Below are positions 1-11,649 of a stretch of 64,000 nucleotides of DNA, one piece after another. The notes beneath the pieces were generated by a model. It was not told the origin of the DNA, made no database searches, and saw only the letters and a list, made by a program, of their open reading frames with translations. Numbering within the stretch: the stretch's first letter is position 1; each line of letters begins with the position of its first letter. The DNA is from Tsuneonella litorea (GTDB lineage: Bacteria; Pseudomonadota; Alphaproteobacteria; Sphingomonadales; Sphingomonadaceae). Both the position numbers and the translations under genes were made by a program. The stretch spans positions 186,001 through 250,000 of the forward strand of contig NZ_JAOAMV010000002.1 of assembly GCF_025154015.1 (NCBI RefSeq). The letters are read 5' to 3'.

Positions 1-73
1 CAGCGAAACGCATCAGCAACTCCTTCACGGTCAGGCGACCAGGGCGGGTCCGGGCAGGATCAGGCTCGGCCAT
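1..73 (-). CDS. 5' end of an unidentified gene (partial)
   Basis: An ATG at 73-71 opens a frame that stays open to the window edge, giving only 24 residues beginning MAEPDPARTRPGRLTVKELL. It lies 11 bases downstream of the rsmB stop on the same strand, so it is probably the third gene of a guaB-rsmB transcript. The visible part is polar and has no signal peptide or recognisable motif. In related genomes a heparinase II/III-type gene or purH often follows rsmB, but nothing visible here proves either. Confidence 0.5.
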   Translation of the reverse strand, partial: MAEPDPARTRPGRLTVKELLMRFA

Positions 74-84
74 AGCGCGGCTGG

Positions 85-1266
85 TTAACACGCGCGAGTT
101 GCACGCGCGATGAAAAATCCGTCCGTGCCGTCGTGGAACGGCTCGACCCGCCAACCTTTCCCCCGCGCGCGGCCGAGCGGTAGATCGACGCGTCCGGCCG
201 ACCAGTCGGAGCGAGCTGCGAGGAAGCGGTCGATCTGGTCCGCCCCTTCCGCGTCGAGCAGGGAGCAGGTGACGTAGATCAACCGCCCCTCCGGCCGCAC
301 GAGGTCGGCCGCAATTCCCAGCAGCCGCTCCTGTGCTTCCACGAAGCGCGCGAGACGGCCTGGCGTGAGCCGCCACCGCGCCTCGGGGTTGCGGCGCCAG
401 GTGCCGGTTCCCGAACACGGCGCATCGACCAGCACCGCGTCGGCCTTGCCCGCGAGATCTTCGAGGCTTTCCAGTTCCTTGCCCGGATCGAGCAGGCGCG
501 TTTCGATCATCCCGGCACCGGCCCGTTCGGCACGCGGTGCCAGGCGCGACAGGCGCTGGCGATCGGTGTCGCAGGCCACCAGCGTCCCCCGATTGCCCAT
601 CTCGGCCGCTAGCGCGAGCGTCTTGCCGCCCGCCCCTGCGCACAGGTCGACGATCGTTTCGCCGGGCGCCGCGGCAACCGCCTGGCAGGCAAGTTGCGAC
701 CCGGTATCCTGAACCTCGACCAGTCCGTCGCGAAAGACGTCCCACTGCTCCACGCGCGTGCCGGGCTCGAGCCGTAGCCCCTGCGGTGCCTCGGTTCGTA
801 CGGCGGCCGCCGGCAGATCGATCGCGCCGCGATCGGCCTTGAGCGTATTCACCCGGATATCGAGCGGGGCCCGGGCGAGGAGTGCCTCGGCCGGCGGGCC
901 AGCGATACCGGACTGCGCCAGCGCGCGTTCGAGCCATTCCGGCGCAAGACCGGGCAAGGCGATCTGCTCGCCTTCCGCGATCGGCGCCGGCGCGTGCGCC
1001 GAACCATCGAACAGCAAGGCCAAGGCCGGGTCCTCGGCGGCGAGCCGCAGCATCGCTGCCCGGCCCGAAGCGGGGACCGGCCCGCAGGCCCGGATCGCAG
1101 CATAAGTAAGATCGCGGACAGCGCGGCGATCCTTCGATCCCGCATAGCGCCGCGCCCGGAAATAATCCGCGATCAGCCGGTCAGCGGGCGCCCCACCGGT
1201 GCTTGCCGCCTCGATCACGGCATCGAGGATTTCGATTGCACCCTGGACCCGCGCGGCAGGGGTCAT
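85..1266 (-). CDS. rsmB: 16S rRNA (cytosine-C5)-methyltransferase, RsmB/NOP2 family
   Basis: A 393-residue SAM-dependent RNA cytosine-C5 methyltransferase. Residues 5-90 form a NusB-like helical N-domain and the rest is the Rossmann methyltransferase. The SAM loop VDLCAGAGGKT is at 206-216. Motif IV, DAPCSGTGTW, carries the release cysteine C284, and motif VI, VTCS, carries the catalytic cysteine C334. The frame extends upstream, but I chose the ATG at 1266 because the protein then starts MTPAARVQGA, as family members do, and the extension would run into guaB. It follows guaB with a 7-base gap, so the two are probably cotranscribed. It likely methylates C967 of 16S rRNA, but position specificity cannot be read from sequence. 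Confidence 0.93.
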   Translation of the reverse strand: MTPAARVQGAIEILDAVIEAASTGGAPADRLIADYFRARRYAGSKDRRAVRDLTYAAIRACGPVPASGRAAMLRLAAEDPALALLFDGSAHAPAPIAEGEQIALPGLAPEWLERALAQSGIAGPPAEALLARAPLDIRVNTLKADRGAIDLPAAAVRTEAPQGLRLEPGTRVEQWDVFRDGLVEVQDTGSQLACQAVAAAPGETIVDLCAGAGGKTLALAAEMGNRGTLVACDTDRQRLSRLAPRAERAGAGMIETRLLDPGKELESLEDLAGKADAVLVDAPCSGTGTWRRNPEARWRLTPGRLARFVEAQERLLGIAADLVRPEGRLIYVTCSLLDAEGADQIDRFLAARSDWSAGRVDLPLGRARGKGWRVEPFHDGTDGFFIARATRAC

Positions 1267-1273
1267 CGCCCCG

Positions 1274-4283
<3,010 letters not shown>

Positions 4284-4314
4284 CTTCACCCCCTGGATTC
4301 CTCCCCCCGTTTTC

Positions 4315-5070
4315 CTACTCGGCGGTCCATCCGCCGTCCACGCTCCAGTTCGCGCCGGTGACGTTCTGCGCTTCCTCCCGGCAGAGGAACACGGCCAGCG
4401 CGCCGATCTCCTCCGGCTGCACGAACTTGCGGGTTGCTTGCTTGACCAGAAGGACGTCGTTGACGACCTGCTCGCGGGTCATCCCCCGGGCCTTCATGGT
4501 GTCGGGGATCTGGTTTTCGACCAGCGGCGTCCAGACATAACCAGGGCTGATGCAATTGACCGTGATCCCACGGTCCGCGACCTCGAGCGCGACGGTCTTC
4601 GTCAATCCGTCGAGCCCGTGCTTGGCGGCGTTGTAGGCTGCCTTGAACGGCGAGGCGACCTTGGAGTGCGCGCTGGCGGTATTGATGATGCGGCCCCAGC
4701 CCGACACCTTCATGTACGGCACCGCAAGGCGGATCGTGTGGAACGCTGCGGTGAGGTTGAGCGCAAGGAGAAGGTCCCACTTCTCAGGCGGAAAGTCCTC
4801 TACCGGGCTGACGTGCTGCATTCCGGCGTTGTTGACGAGGATATCGACGTCGCCAGCGCCAGCCATCAGGGCCTCGCACCCTTCGCGGGTGGTCAGGTCG
4901 GCGGGCACGTGCCGCGCGGAAAGCGTCGTGCACAACCGGGCGATCTCGTCTTCGTCACCGAACCCGCTGAGAACGACCTCGGCGCCTTCGGCGCGCAGGG
5001 CGCGGGCGACTGCGAGCCCGATGCCCGACGTCGAACCGGTGACGAGCGCGCGCTTGCCGGACAGGAACAT
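4315..5070 (-). CDS. bdhA: 3-hydroxybutyrate dehydrogenase (SDR)
   Basis: A 251-residue classical short-chain dehydrogenase that interconverts (R)-3-hydroxybutyrate and acetoacetate with NAD, the dehydrogenation step of poly-3-hydroxybutyrate breakdown. It shows the TGSTSGIG nucleotide loop (11-18), the NNAG motif (80-83), a catalytic serine near 133 and Y146/K150 in YNAAK. The C-terminal part with NQIPDTMKARGM and KFVQPEEIG is characteristic of D-beta-hydroxybutyrate dehydrogenases rather than generic SDRs. The ATG at 5070 is preceded by GGGAGGTG. The M28 peptidase gene follows in the same direction. No polymer synthase gene is in the window. Confidence 0.92.
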   Translation of the reverse strand: MFLSGKRALVTGSTSGIGLAVARALRAEGAEVVLSGFGDEDEIARLCTTLSARHVPADLTTREGCEALMAGAGDVDILVNNAGMQHVSPVEDFPPEKWDLLLALNLTAAFHTIRLAVPYMKVSGWGRIINTASAHSKVASPFKAAYNAAKHGLDGLTKTVALEVADRGITVNCISPGYVWTPLVENQIPDTMKARGMTREQVVNDVLLVKQATRKFVQPEEIGALAVFLCREEAQNVTGANWSVDGGWTAE

Positions 5071-5184
5071 TTCACCTCCCTCGCGGATTAACCGGCCGAC
5101 ATGGCCGCGCAATTGCTCTTGCGAGCCGCGGCGCGCGTGTCCAGAGAGATTGCGGCCGGGCCGCGCAAAAACGGGGGTTTGTGC

Positions 5185-6039
5185 ATGCGGCTCAACCGGT
5201 TCGATCCATCGAGCATCAACGTTCGCGGGGGCGGTGGTGGCGGTTTCCCTGGAGGAGCGGGTGGCGGCATCGGCTGCGGCACGCTGGTCATCGCGCTGAT
5301 AGCCGCACTCGTGTTCGGGGTGGACCCGACCTCGATGCTGAGTGGCGGCGGGTCCGAGCAAACGGTCCCAGCGACGCAGGGCGACGGTTCCGCCCGTTCG
5401 GTCGAACAGCTCTGCACGTCGAACCAGTACGCGACCGAGGCCTGCAACGCCCTCCAGTCACTCAACCAGACCTGGCAGCCCGAATTCCAGCGTGCCGGCA
5501 TCCCGTTCCAGCAGCCCACCCTGGTGTTCTATTCCGGCGGCACCCGCTCGAGCTGCGGCGGGGCCACTTCTGCGATGGGGCCATTCTATTGCCCGGCCGA
5601 CCAGGGCATCTACATCGACACGAGCTTCTACGACCAGATGGCGCGCCAGCTTGGCGCGGGCGGAGATTTTGCGCGGTATTACGTCATCGCTCACGAATAC
5701 GGTCATCACATCCAGTACCTCACCGGCGTGGCCGATGCGATCCGCAGCGCCCAAGGCCAGAACCCGCGCGCGGCGAACCAGCTGCAGGTCCGCATGGAAC
5801 TGCAGGCCGATTGCTACGCCGGAGTCTGGGCTGGCAAGAACCGCAACCTGATCGACCACGGCGATTTCGAAGAAGGGATGACCGCCGCCAGCGCAATCGG
5901 CGACGACGCCCTGACCGGGGGCCGCGTCAGCGCGGAGAACTTCACCCACGGCACCAGCAGGCAGCGCATGGAGGCGCTTCAGGCGGGCATGGAAACCGGC
6001 AACGATGCCGTCTGCGACCGCTATGTTGACGTCCGCTAG
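5185..6039 (+). CDS. neutral zinc metallopeptidase, YpfJ family
   Basis: A 284-residue membrane-anchored putative zinc peptidase (YpfJ/KPN_02809 family). The N-terminus MRLNRFDPSSINVR is followed by a glycine-rich run (15-30), one transmembrane segment (about 31-46), and an extracytoplasmic domain with the zinc motif HEYGHH (H170, E171, H174) and a downstream ELQADCYAG that likely supplies the third ligand. The ATG at 5185 gives the family's usual N-terminus, so earlier in-frame starts are rejected. It is divergent from bdhA across 114 bases and overlaps the next gene. The substrate is unknown for the family. Confidence 0.9.
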   Translation: MRLNRFDPSSINVRGGGGGGFPGGAGGGIGCGTLVIALIAALVFGVDPTSMLSGGGSEQTVPATQGDGSARSVEQLCTSNQYATEACNALQSLNQTWQPEFQRAGIPFQQPTLVFYSGGTRSSCGGATSAMGPFYCPADQGIYIDTSFYDQMARQLGAGGDFARYYVIAHEYGHHIQYLTGVADAIRSAQGQNPRAANQLQVRMELQADCYAGVWAGKNRNLIDHGDFEEGMTAASAIGDDALTGGRVSAENFTHGTSRQRMEALQAGMETGNDAVCDRYVDVR

Positions 6040-6649
6040 GATCGCGCCCTTCGCGGCGCTCGTGCTGCTCGCAGCGACGCCGGTGGGTGCGCGAAACCAA
6101 GACGAGCCGGTCGCCAATCGTGCGCCCGACGCAGAGGACGTGGCAATGACGCCGATCACCGACCTCAACCTCGCCAAGGACGAAATTCCCTCGGTCCTGC
6201 TCGCGGCCCAGGCCGACCCGTATGCCAGCACAGGCGTCCGGACGTGCAAGGACATCGCCGCCGCCATTGCTCCGCTCGATGCCGCACTCGGCCCCGACAT
6301 GGACGTCGTCGCAGGCGAAAACGACCGGATCAGTCCCGGATCGGTGGCCAAGAGCGTGGTGGCCTCGTTCATTCCCTTTCGGGGAATCCTGCGCGAGCTG
6401 ACAGGCGCTGCCGAGCACCAGCGCGACTTTCAGGCGGCGATCTATGCCGGAGCGGTCAGGCGCGGATACCTGAAGGGCCTGGGACAGCAGAAGGGCTGTG
6501 CCTATCCAGCCCGCCCCGCTTTCGCGCGGGTCAAGGTAAACGGCAGGAAGGCAGAGGACGCCAAACCGGTCGAGCAGCCGAACGGCGAACCCGCCACCTT
6601 CGTTTCGCAGCCAGTGGTCCAGGACGTTCCCGGAAGAAGAAGACGCTGA
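6023..6649 (+). CDS. hypothetical secreted protein
   Basis: Starting at the ATG at 6023 the product is 208 residues, with a Sec-type signal peptide (MLTSARIAPF, a hydrophobic core and a GARN cleavage region). The mature part is hydrophilic and contains the segment CKDIAAAIAPLDAALGPDMD, a possible amphipathic region at PFRGILRELTGA, and a charged C-terminus. I do not recognise a domain. It overlaps the end of the metallopeptidase gene by 17 bases, so the two are probably translated together. An alternative ATG lies 18 bases earlier. A hairpin spans its stop codon. Confidence 0.75.
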   Translation: MLTSARIAPFAALVLLAATPVGARNQDEPVANRAPDAEDVAMTPITDLNLAKDEIPSVLLAAQADPYASTGVRTCKDIAAAIAPLDAALGPDMDVVAGENDRISPGSVAKSVVASFIPFRGILRELTGAAEHQRDFQAAIYAGAVRRGYLKGLGQQKGCAYPARPAFARVKVNGRKAEDAKPVEQPNGEPATFVSQPVVQDVPGRRRR

Positions 6650-6672
6650 GCGCGACTGCGGCAGCGTCTTCT
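6638..6672. terminator. hairpin between convergent genes (bidirectional terminator candidate)
   Basis: A perfect 11-bp inverted repeat, AGAAGACGCTG at 6638-6648 and CAGCGTCTTCT at 6662-6672, with a 13-base loop. It spans the stop codon of the upstream plus-strand gene and faces the end of the minus-strand M56 gene. There is no T-run on either side, so it may be a weak or Rho-assisted terminator. The structure is directly seen; the termination role is inferred. Confidence 0.5.
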
Positions 6673-6715
6673 CCGCACGATTAGGCGTGCAGACTCAACC
6701 CTCGGCCCTAGGCGT

Positions 6716-8332
6716 TCAGCCGTTCGGGTTCCTTTCGAGGCGTTCGATTTCCCGATCGAGATCCTCGATGACCCTGCGCCGGGTTTCCGCGTTCATGCGC
6801 GCGTCGCTCGCGATCGCTTCCCGTGCGGACTTGAGACCGCTGAGCGCGTTGGCGGAGACGATCTTCCGGCAAACGCGGATGACTTTCCGGCCATCGTCGG
6901 TCCGCCCCTCGATTGCCTTGTCGTTATCATCGCAGGACATCTCTATACGCGCCATGTCGCGCGCCATTCTCGAACCTGCCTCAGCAGCCCGCTCGCCCGC
7001 TGCATGCGCGCGGATTTCTATTTCCTTGATGCGCTTTTCGTCCACCTTCACCGATCGTTCGATCTCGCCGTCGAGTTCGGCGAGATGTCTTTCAAGTTCC
7101 TTCATGCGCGCCGCGAACTCGGGTGAATCGGCCCCTATCACCTTACCGTCGGGGCCTCGAAGGATGATCGACCGATGCTCGACGTCTCCTTCCTTGTCGT
7201 CCTTCGTCCGGATGACCACGACACGGCGACCTTCCTGGGCGGAGTCGCCGCCGGCGATCGGTGTCGCCGGCGCCAGCGGTGCTGACGGGGCCAGCGGTGC
7301 TGACGGGGCCGAAGGCACTGCGGGGGCCGACGGGGCCGCGGGCGGCGCAGGCGGCGCGAGGGACGGGCCATTATCCTCGCCGGCCCCTGCACTGGCATAG
7401 GTAACCGAAGCGGTCAGCGGCAGGCCCAGCGCCGCCAGGCCGACAAGAAACCCGCCCATGCGACGGCGGCGGAGGGAAAGTTCGTTCACGGTCAGGCTCC
7501 TCAGACGATGGATGATCGATTTGTCGCCGAGCACAGGGCACGCCATCGGTGCTGCCAGCGCGACCCGCGGCCCCGGATCGGCGGCGGCGCTAGCGATCAG
7601 CGCAGCGTATCGGGTCCTTTCGCGCCGGTCGCGCCCCTCCATCACGCGCGCATCGCACGCGGCTTCCTGGTCACGGCGCATCGCGCGCCATCCCAGCCAC
7701 GAAAGGGGATTGAACCAGTGAAGCGCAAACAGCGGCAGTGCGGCGAAGTTGACCGCGAGATCGTGCGCCCGATGGTGCGAAAGCTCGTGCGCGAGCGCCA
7801 GATCGCGCGACGCACGGTCTGGGAGCGCCATGAAGCCCGCCGGAAGCGCGACGATCTTGTCGAATACCCCGAACGCGAGCGGAGACCGCGTGGCCGAAGT
7901 CTCGACGAGACGCACCGCTCCAGCTTCCCCGACCACGATTGCATCGGCCAGAAGCTGGGCGCGAAGCCGGCGATATGCGGCGAGGCGCAGAACGATGTAG
8001 AGCAATGCACCCGACAACCACACCGAGATAAGCGCAAGCTCCAGCGTTGGCACCCAGTGGGGTGAACCGGCAATCGCGGTTTCGACGGGCAAGGCCGTCT
8101 CGCTCGCGGCGGCCGGGCCCGCTACCATCGGGAAGTCGCCCGCGGGAATTGCCGCCGGGGGCAGTTGCGGTGCCGGCAGCACGAAAGGCGGCATCAGGAG
8201 CCGAAGGAACGGCAGGAGCCACAGCGCATACGCGCTCCGCGCACCGAAATGCCGCGCCACCGGCCGCCTGACGACCAGTACGATCGCGATAAGCACGCCG
8301 GTCCAGGCAAGCGTCTCCAGCAACCAGGTCAT
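6716..8332 (-). CDS. M56-family (BlaR1-like) membrane metallopeptidase sensor
   Basis: A 538-residue membrane protein with transmembrane helices near 5-22, 33-52, 95-118 and about 292-310, and the gluzincin motif HELSH (H182, E183, H186), plus a likely third ligand in DQEAACD (E223). This is the M56 fold of BlaR1/MecR1, whose cytosolic protease inactivates the partner BlaI repressor. Beyond the last helix there is no penicillin-binding domain. Instead an Ala/Pro/Ser-rich linker (about 315-365) leads into a charged, probably helical region of about 150 residues. Its input is therefore unlikely to be a beta-lactam. It starts inside the last codons of the BlaI gene (4-base overlap). Confidence 0.88.
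   Translation of the reverse strand: MTWLLETLAWTGVLIAIVLVVRRPVARHFGARSAYALWLLPFLRLLMPPFVLPAPQLPPAAIPAGDFPMVAGPAAASETALPVETAIAGSPHWVPTLELALISVWLSGALLYIVLRLAAYRRLRAQLLADAIVVGEAGAVRLVETSATRSPLAFGVFDKIVALPAGFMALPDRASRDLALAHELSHHRAHDLAVNFAALPLFALHWFNPLSWLGWRAMRRDQEAACDARVMEGRDRRERTRYAALIASAAADPGPRVALAAPMACPVLGDKSIIHRLRSLTVNELSLRRRRMGGFLVGLAALGLPLTASVTYASAGAGEDNGPSLAPPAPPAAPSAPAVPSAPSAPLAPSAPLAPATPIAGGDSAQEGRRVVVIRTKDDKEGDVEHRSIILRGPDGKVIGADSPEFAARMKELERHLAELDGEIERSVKVDEKRIKEIEIRAHAAGERAAEAGSRMARDMARIEMSCDDNDKAIEGRTDDGRKVIRVCRKIVSANALSGLKSAREAIASDARMNAETRRRVIEDLDREIERLERNPNG
7273..7308. repeat. tandem 18-bp duplication inside the M56 linker
   Basis: Two perfect consecutive copies of CCAGCGGTGCTGACGGGG (7273-7290 and 7291-7308). 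On the minus strand they encode repeated six-residue Ala/Pro/Ser/Leu units of the low-complexity linker. This looks like a recent replication-slippage duplication, and length variation between strains would be expected. Confidence 0.75.
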
Positions 8333-8724
8333 CGACGCAGCTCCCTCAGCAATTCCTCGATCTCGGCAAGATCATCCGCGCTCAACGCCTCGCTCTCGGC
8401 GAGATGCGCGATAAGCGGCGCGGCGCGACCGCCGAACAGTCTATCGACCAGGCGTCGGGATTCGCGACCGAGATATTCGGTGCGTTCGACAAGTGGAGAA
8501 TAGAGAAAGCGGCGTCCGTCCGGTTCGGTCGCGACCGCCTTCTTGGCGACGAGGCGGCCGAGCAGCGTCTTGACGGTCGGCATCGACCAAACGCGCGTTT
8601 CGCACACCCGATCGCAGACCTCGGCGGCTGTCAGTGGGCTCTTGTCCCACAAGGCTTCCATGACCGCGTGCTCGGCCTCGCTGATCCGTTCGCTCGCGAC
8701 TTCGCTCTGGTCGGTCACGGCCAC
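8329..8724 (-). CDS. BlaI/MecI/CopY-family transcriptional repressor
   Basis: A 131-residue winged-helix repressor. The N-terminal ISEAEHAVMEALW, followed by the recognition region TVKTLLGRLVAKKAV and the wing (about 60-78), is diagnostic of the BlaI family. The C-terminal helix pair mediates dimerisation. It is translationally coupled to the M56 gene. In characterised systems the M56 protein senses a signal and causes cleavage of this repressor, lifting autorepression. A palindrome 25 bases upstream of the start is a likely operator. Confidence 0.92.
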   Translation of the reverse strand: MAVTDQSEVASERISEAEHAVMEALWDKSPLTAAEVCDRVCETRVWSMPTVKTLLGRLVAKKAVATEPDGRRFLYSPLVERTEYLGRESRRLVDRLFGGRAAPLIAHLAESEALSADDLAEIEELLRELRR

Positions 8725-8748
8725 TCTCCCAAAAGTGCGATCACGCCT

Positions 8749-8765
8749 GTAGTCATTGCGACTAC
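8749..8765. promoter_or_regulatory. candidate BlaI operator
   Basis: A perfect inverted repeat GTAGTC-ATTGC-GACTAC lies in the 106-base gap between blaI (minus) and lldD (plus), 25 bases upstream of the blaI start. BlaI-family operators are dyads with GTA/TAC-type half-sites, and these repressors usually control their own promoter. The dyad is seen; binding, and any effect on lldD, is inferred. Confidence 0.55.
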
Positions 8766-8830
8766 GCGTGTAAACATGAAGCGCAGATGAATGGCTGTTC
8801 AGTCGTATCCCCGGCGATTAGAACGGCGGC

Positions 8831-10012
8831 ATGGAAGAGCCCTATCCCGTGCCCCACGCCGTCCGGCAGTTGCGCGACTGTCATAACGTGATGGACTTCC
8901 GCAAACTCGCGTACCGGCGACTGCCCTTTCCCGTGTTTCACTACATCGACGGCGGCGGCGACGACGAGAAGACCCGCGCAAGGAACACCGCGGCCTACGA
9001 CGATGCGGACCTGGTGCCCAACGTCCTCGCAGGGGTGGCCCGGATCGACACCAGCACGACGATCATGGGCCGCACCACAGACCTGCCCCTCGTACTCAGC
9101 CCTACCGCGCTCCAGCGCCTGTTCCACTGGCAAGGCGAACGCGCCGTGGCCCGAGTGGCCGAGCGGCACAACCTGTGGTTCGGCATCTCCAGCCTTTCGA
9201 GCGTCAGCATCGAGGAGATCGGTGCCAACTATGCCGGGCCGAAGATGCTGCAATACTACTACCACAAGGACCGCGGCCTCAACGCGGCACTTGTCGAGCG
9301 TGCCCGCGCGGCGAGGTTCGACGCGATCGCGCTGACCGTCGACACGATCGTTTCGGGCAATCGCGAGCGGTGCAAGCGATCGGGCTTCACCACCCCTCCG
9401 CGGTTCACGCCCGCAAGCTTCCTGTCATACGCCACGAAACCCGCCTGGGCGCTCAACTACCTTTTCCGCGAGCGGTTCAGCCTGCCGAACCTCGAGACTC
9501 ACGTTTCCGAGGGCAGTAGCAGCGCGATTTCGATCCAGGATTACTTCAACGAAATGCTCGATCCCGACATGGATTGGGCCGCGGTCGAAAAGCTCCGTAA
9601 CGACTGGGGCGGCACGTTCTGCCTCAAGGGCGTGATGAGCGTGGCGGACGCCCGCCGTGCGGCCGACATCGGCTGCGACGCGATCATGGTTTCCAATCAC
9701 GGCGGCCGGCAGCTCGACGGCAGCCGGGCGCCGTTCGACCAGCTCGCCGAGATCGTCGACGCGGTCGGTGACCGGATCGAGGTGATTTGCGACGGCGGCG
9801 TGCGGCGCGGCACCCATGTGCTCAAGGCGCTTGCCACCGGAGCAAAGGCCGCTTCGGGCGGGCGTCTCTACCTCTACGCGCTTGCCGCTGCCGGCGAAGC
9901 GGGGGTCGAACGCGCGGTGATGATCCTGAAGGAAGAGATCGAGCGGGGAATGCGACTGATGGGCGTCAGGTCGGTCGCCGAACTCGATCGCACCATGCTG
10001 CGGCGGCGCTAG
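8831..10012 (+). CDS. lldD: FMN-dependent alpha-hydroxy-acid dehydrogenase (L-lactate dehydrogenase type)
   Basis: A 393-residue FMN TIM-barrel oxidoreductase, the family that includes respiratory L-lactate dehydrogenase and glycolate oxidase. The FMN-contacting lysine is K266 in CLKGVMS, and the active-site motif SNHGGRQLDGS provides H290 and R293. Length and insertions (long region 180-250) fit the membrane-associated quinone-linked lactate dehydrogenases, so it probably oxidises L-lactate to pyruvate. Other 2-hydroxy acids cannot be excluded. It stands alone and converges with the DUF202 gene with a 4-base overlap. Confidence 0.88.
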   Translation: MEEPYPVPHAVRQLRDCHNVMDFRKLAYRRLPFPVFHYIDGGGDDEKTRARNTAAYDDADLVPNVLAGVARIDTSTTIMGRTTDLPLVLSPTALQRLFHWQGERAVARVAERHNLWFGISSLSSVSIEEIGANYAGPKMLQYYYHKDRGLNAALVERARAARFDAIALTVDTIVSGNRERCKRSGFTTPPRFTPASFLSYATKPAWALNYLFRERFSLPNLETHVSEGSSSAISIQDYFNEMLDPDMDWAAVEKLRNDWGGTFCLKGVMSVADARRAADIGCDAIMVSNHGGRQLDGSRAPFDQLAEIVDAVGDRIEVICDGGVRRGTHVLKALATGAKAASGGRLYLYALAAAGEAGVERAVMILKEEIERGMRLMGVRSVAELDRTMLRRR

Positions 10013-10449
10013 CTCGCAGCGACGCCGACCAGCACCGCCGCGCCGACGACGAGCATGAAGGCGTTGAACAGGACCGGAAGCCAGGTCGGCAACCGGTCGG
10101 TGTCGGGATCGGGACGCAGCGACTTGCCCGCAATCTCGCGCCAGATCCCGGCCCCGAAGCAGAACTCGGCGAAGACGATCAGCACCAGCGCGGTGGACAG
10201 GCCGAGCCAGTCGGGCACCAGCCCCGCAAGCAACTTGCGCGCACCTACCCCGGCGGCAAGGCTGGCGAGGCCGGTTCGCATCCATGCGGCATAGGTGCGC
10301 TCGGCGGCGAGCATGGTGCGGTCCGCGGACAGGCGCGTGCGGCGGTCCGCGCTGTCCTCCTGATTGGCGGCGCTGTCGACGAGCGTCTGCGCGCTGTCCG
10401 CAAGCTCATCCTGCGCCACCGCGGTCTCATGTTCACCGATCGTCGCCAT
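10009..10449 (-). CDS. DUF202 (YidH-type) membrane protein
   Basis: A 146-residue small membrane protein. After a polar N-terminus it has the family signature LSADRTMLAAERTYAAWMRT (about 43-62), followed by three transmembrane helices, with the motif GARKLL in the first loop. The function of DUF202 proteins is unknown. The ATG at 10449 gives the N-terminus MATIGEHETAV; an in-frame extension of 27 residues upstream has poor character. It is divergent from the winged-helix regulator gene across about 60 bases. Confidence 0.85.
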   Translation of the reverse strand: MATIGEHETAVAQDELADSAQTLVDSAANQEDSADRRTRLSADRTMLAAERTYAAWMRTGLASLAAGVGARKLLAGLVPDWLGLSTALVLIVFAEFCFGAGIWREIAGKSLRPDPDTDRLPTWLPVLFNAFMLVVGAAVLVGVAAS

Positions 10450-10510
10450 GGCTCCACAACGGCCGGCGCGGCAAATGGTGGCATCGGCGGCAATTTCTCG
10501 TATTTCGGCG

Positions 10511-11557
10511 ATGATGACGACCACGGGCACTTACAGCTTCGGACCGTTCCGCCTCGACCCGGCCGATCGCCGCCTCACGCGCGACGGAGCCCCGGTGGAG
10601 GTGAGTGCGCGATACCTCGATGCGCTGATTCTGCTCGCGGGGGAAAGCGGCCGCCTCGTCACGAAGGACCGCTTCATGGACGAAGTGTGGCGCGGCGTGC
10701 CGGTGACTGACGAGGCACTGACGCAGTGCATTCGCTCGCTTCGCCGCGCGTTGGAGGACGATGCCACCGCACCCAGGTACATCGAAACGGTTCCGCGACA
10801 CGGTTACCGCATGATCGCCCCCGTCGATCGCGACCGGTCCGATAATCCGGACACGCCTCTCAGCGGGGACATCGCCGCCGTCGCCCGCGATGCCGTGTCC
10901 GGGGCGATAGGGGGAGGACTGGCCGGGATGGTCGCGGGCCTGGGCTATCTCGCACTGGGTCTGGTCGCCCCGGGGATCGGGACGGCATCGACGCTGCTCG
11001 TGCTCATCAGCATGAACCTCCTGCTCGGCCTCGCCGCCGGTCTCGCCGTGTGCGGGGGCGCCGCTCTCGCGGCACGGTTGGCTCACGAAGCGGCTCACTG
11101 GACCGTGATCGGGGGCGCCTTGGGCGGCCTGGTGATCGGGGCGCTGGGCCGCATGATCGGTAACGACCTTTTCTTCCTGTTGTTCGGTCGGTCTCCCGGC
11201 GCGATAACCGGCGCGCTCGAGGGTCTTGTGCTCGGCGCTGCGACTGGCGTGGCCCTGGTCCTCGCCGTGCGTGCACACCGGGGCTCCGCCGCCAGGCGGC
11301 TCGTTCCCGGTTTTCTTCTCGGCGGTGCGGTCGGCGCAGGCATCGCGGTGGCGGGCGGGCGCCTGATGGCGGGCAGCCTTGCCGAACTGGCAGCGCGCTT
11401 CCCGAACACCAACTTGCGGATCGACGGTGCGCTTTTCGGCGAGAGCGGCCTCGGACCCATCGCGTCGACGGTCGCCACGACGGGGGAAGGCGCGTTGTTC
11501 TGCGGGTGCGCGGTTGCCGCGGTGCTCGTCGGCCGCCGACTGGGCGGCACCCGCTGA
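10511..11557 (+). CDS. OmpR/CadC-type winged-helix regulator with multi-pass membrane domain
   Basis: A 348-residue protein (two adjacent ATGs at 10511 and 10514). Residues 8-105 are an OmpR-type winged helix without a receiver domain: YSFGPFRLDPADRRL opens the sheet, DEALTQCIRSLRRALEDD is the recognition helix region, and RYIETVPRHGYRM is the wing. The remainder (about 130-348) is glycine/alanine-rich and predicts six or more membrane helices, so this is a membrane-embedded transcription factor in the broad CadC style, but without a periplasmic sensor domain. No ribosome-binding site is obvious. The next plus-strand gene encodes another membrane protein and may be its partner. Confidence 0.82.
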   Translation: MMTTTGTYSFGPFRLDPADRRLTRDGAPVEVSARYLDALILLAGESGRLVTKDRFMDEVWRGVPVTDEALTQCIRSLRRALEDDATAPRYIETVPRHGYRMIAPVDRDRSDNPDTPLSGDIAAVARDAVSGAIGGGLAGMVAGLGYLALGLVAPGIGTASTLLVLISMNLLLGLAAGLAVCGGAALAARLAHEAAHWTVIGGALGGLVIGALGRMIGNDLFFLLFGRSPGAITGALEGLVLGAATGVALVLAVRAHRGSAARRLVPGFLLGGAVGAGIAVAGGRLMAGSLAELAARFPNTNLRIDGALFGESGLGPIASTVATTGEGALFCGCAVAAVLVGRRLGGTR

Positions 11558-11649
11558 ACGGCCGATTTCACCGGCTGCTCACGCTCCCCTCATGACGCTC
11601 ACGAGCGCGTCTGCGACGGTTTCCGAGAGCTTGCAACGGAGCGTCTGAC

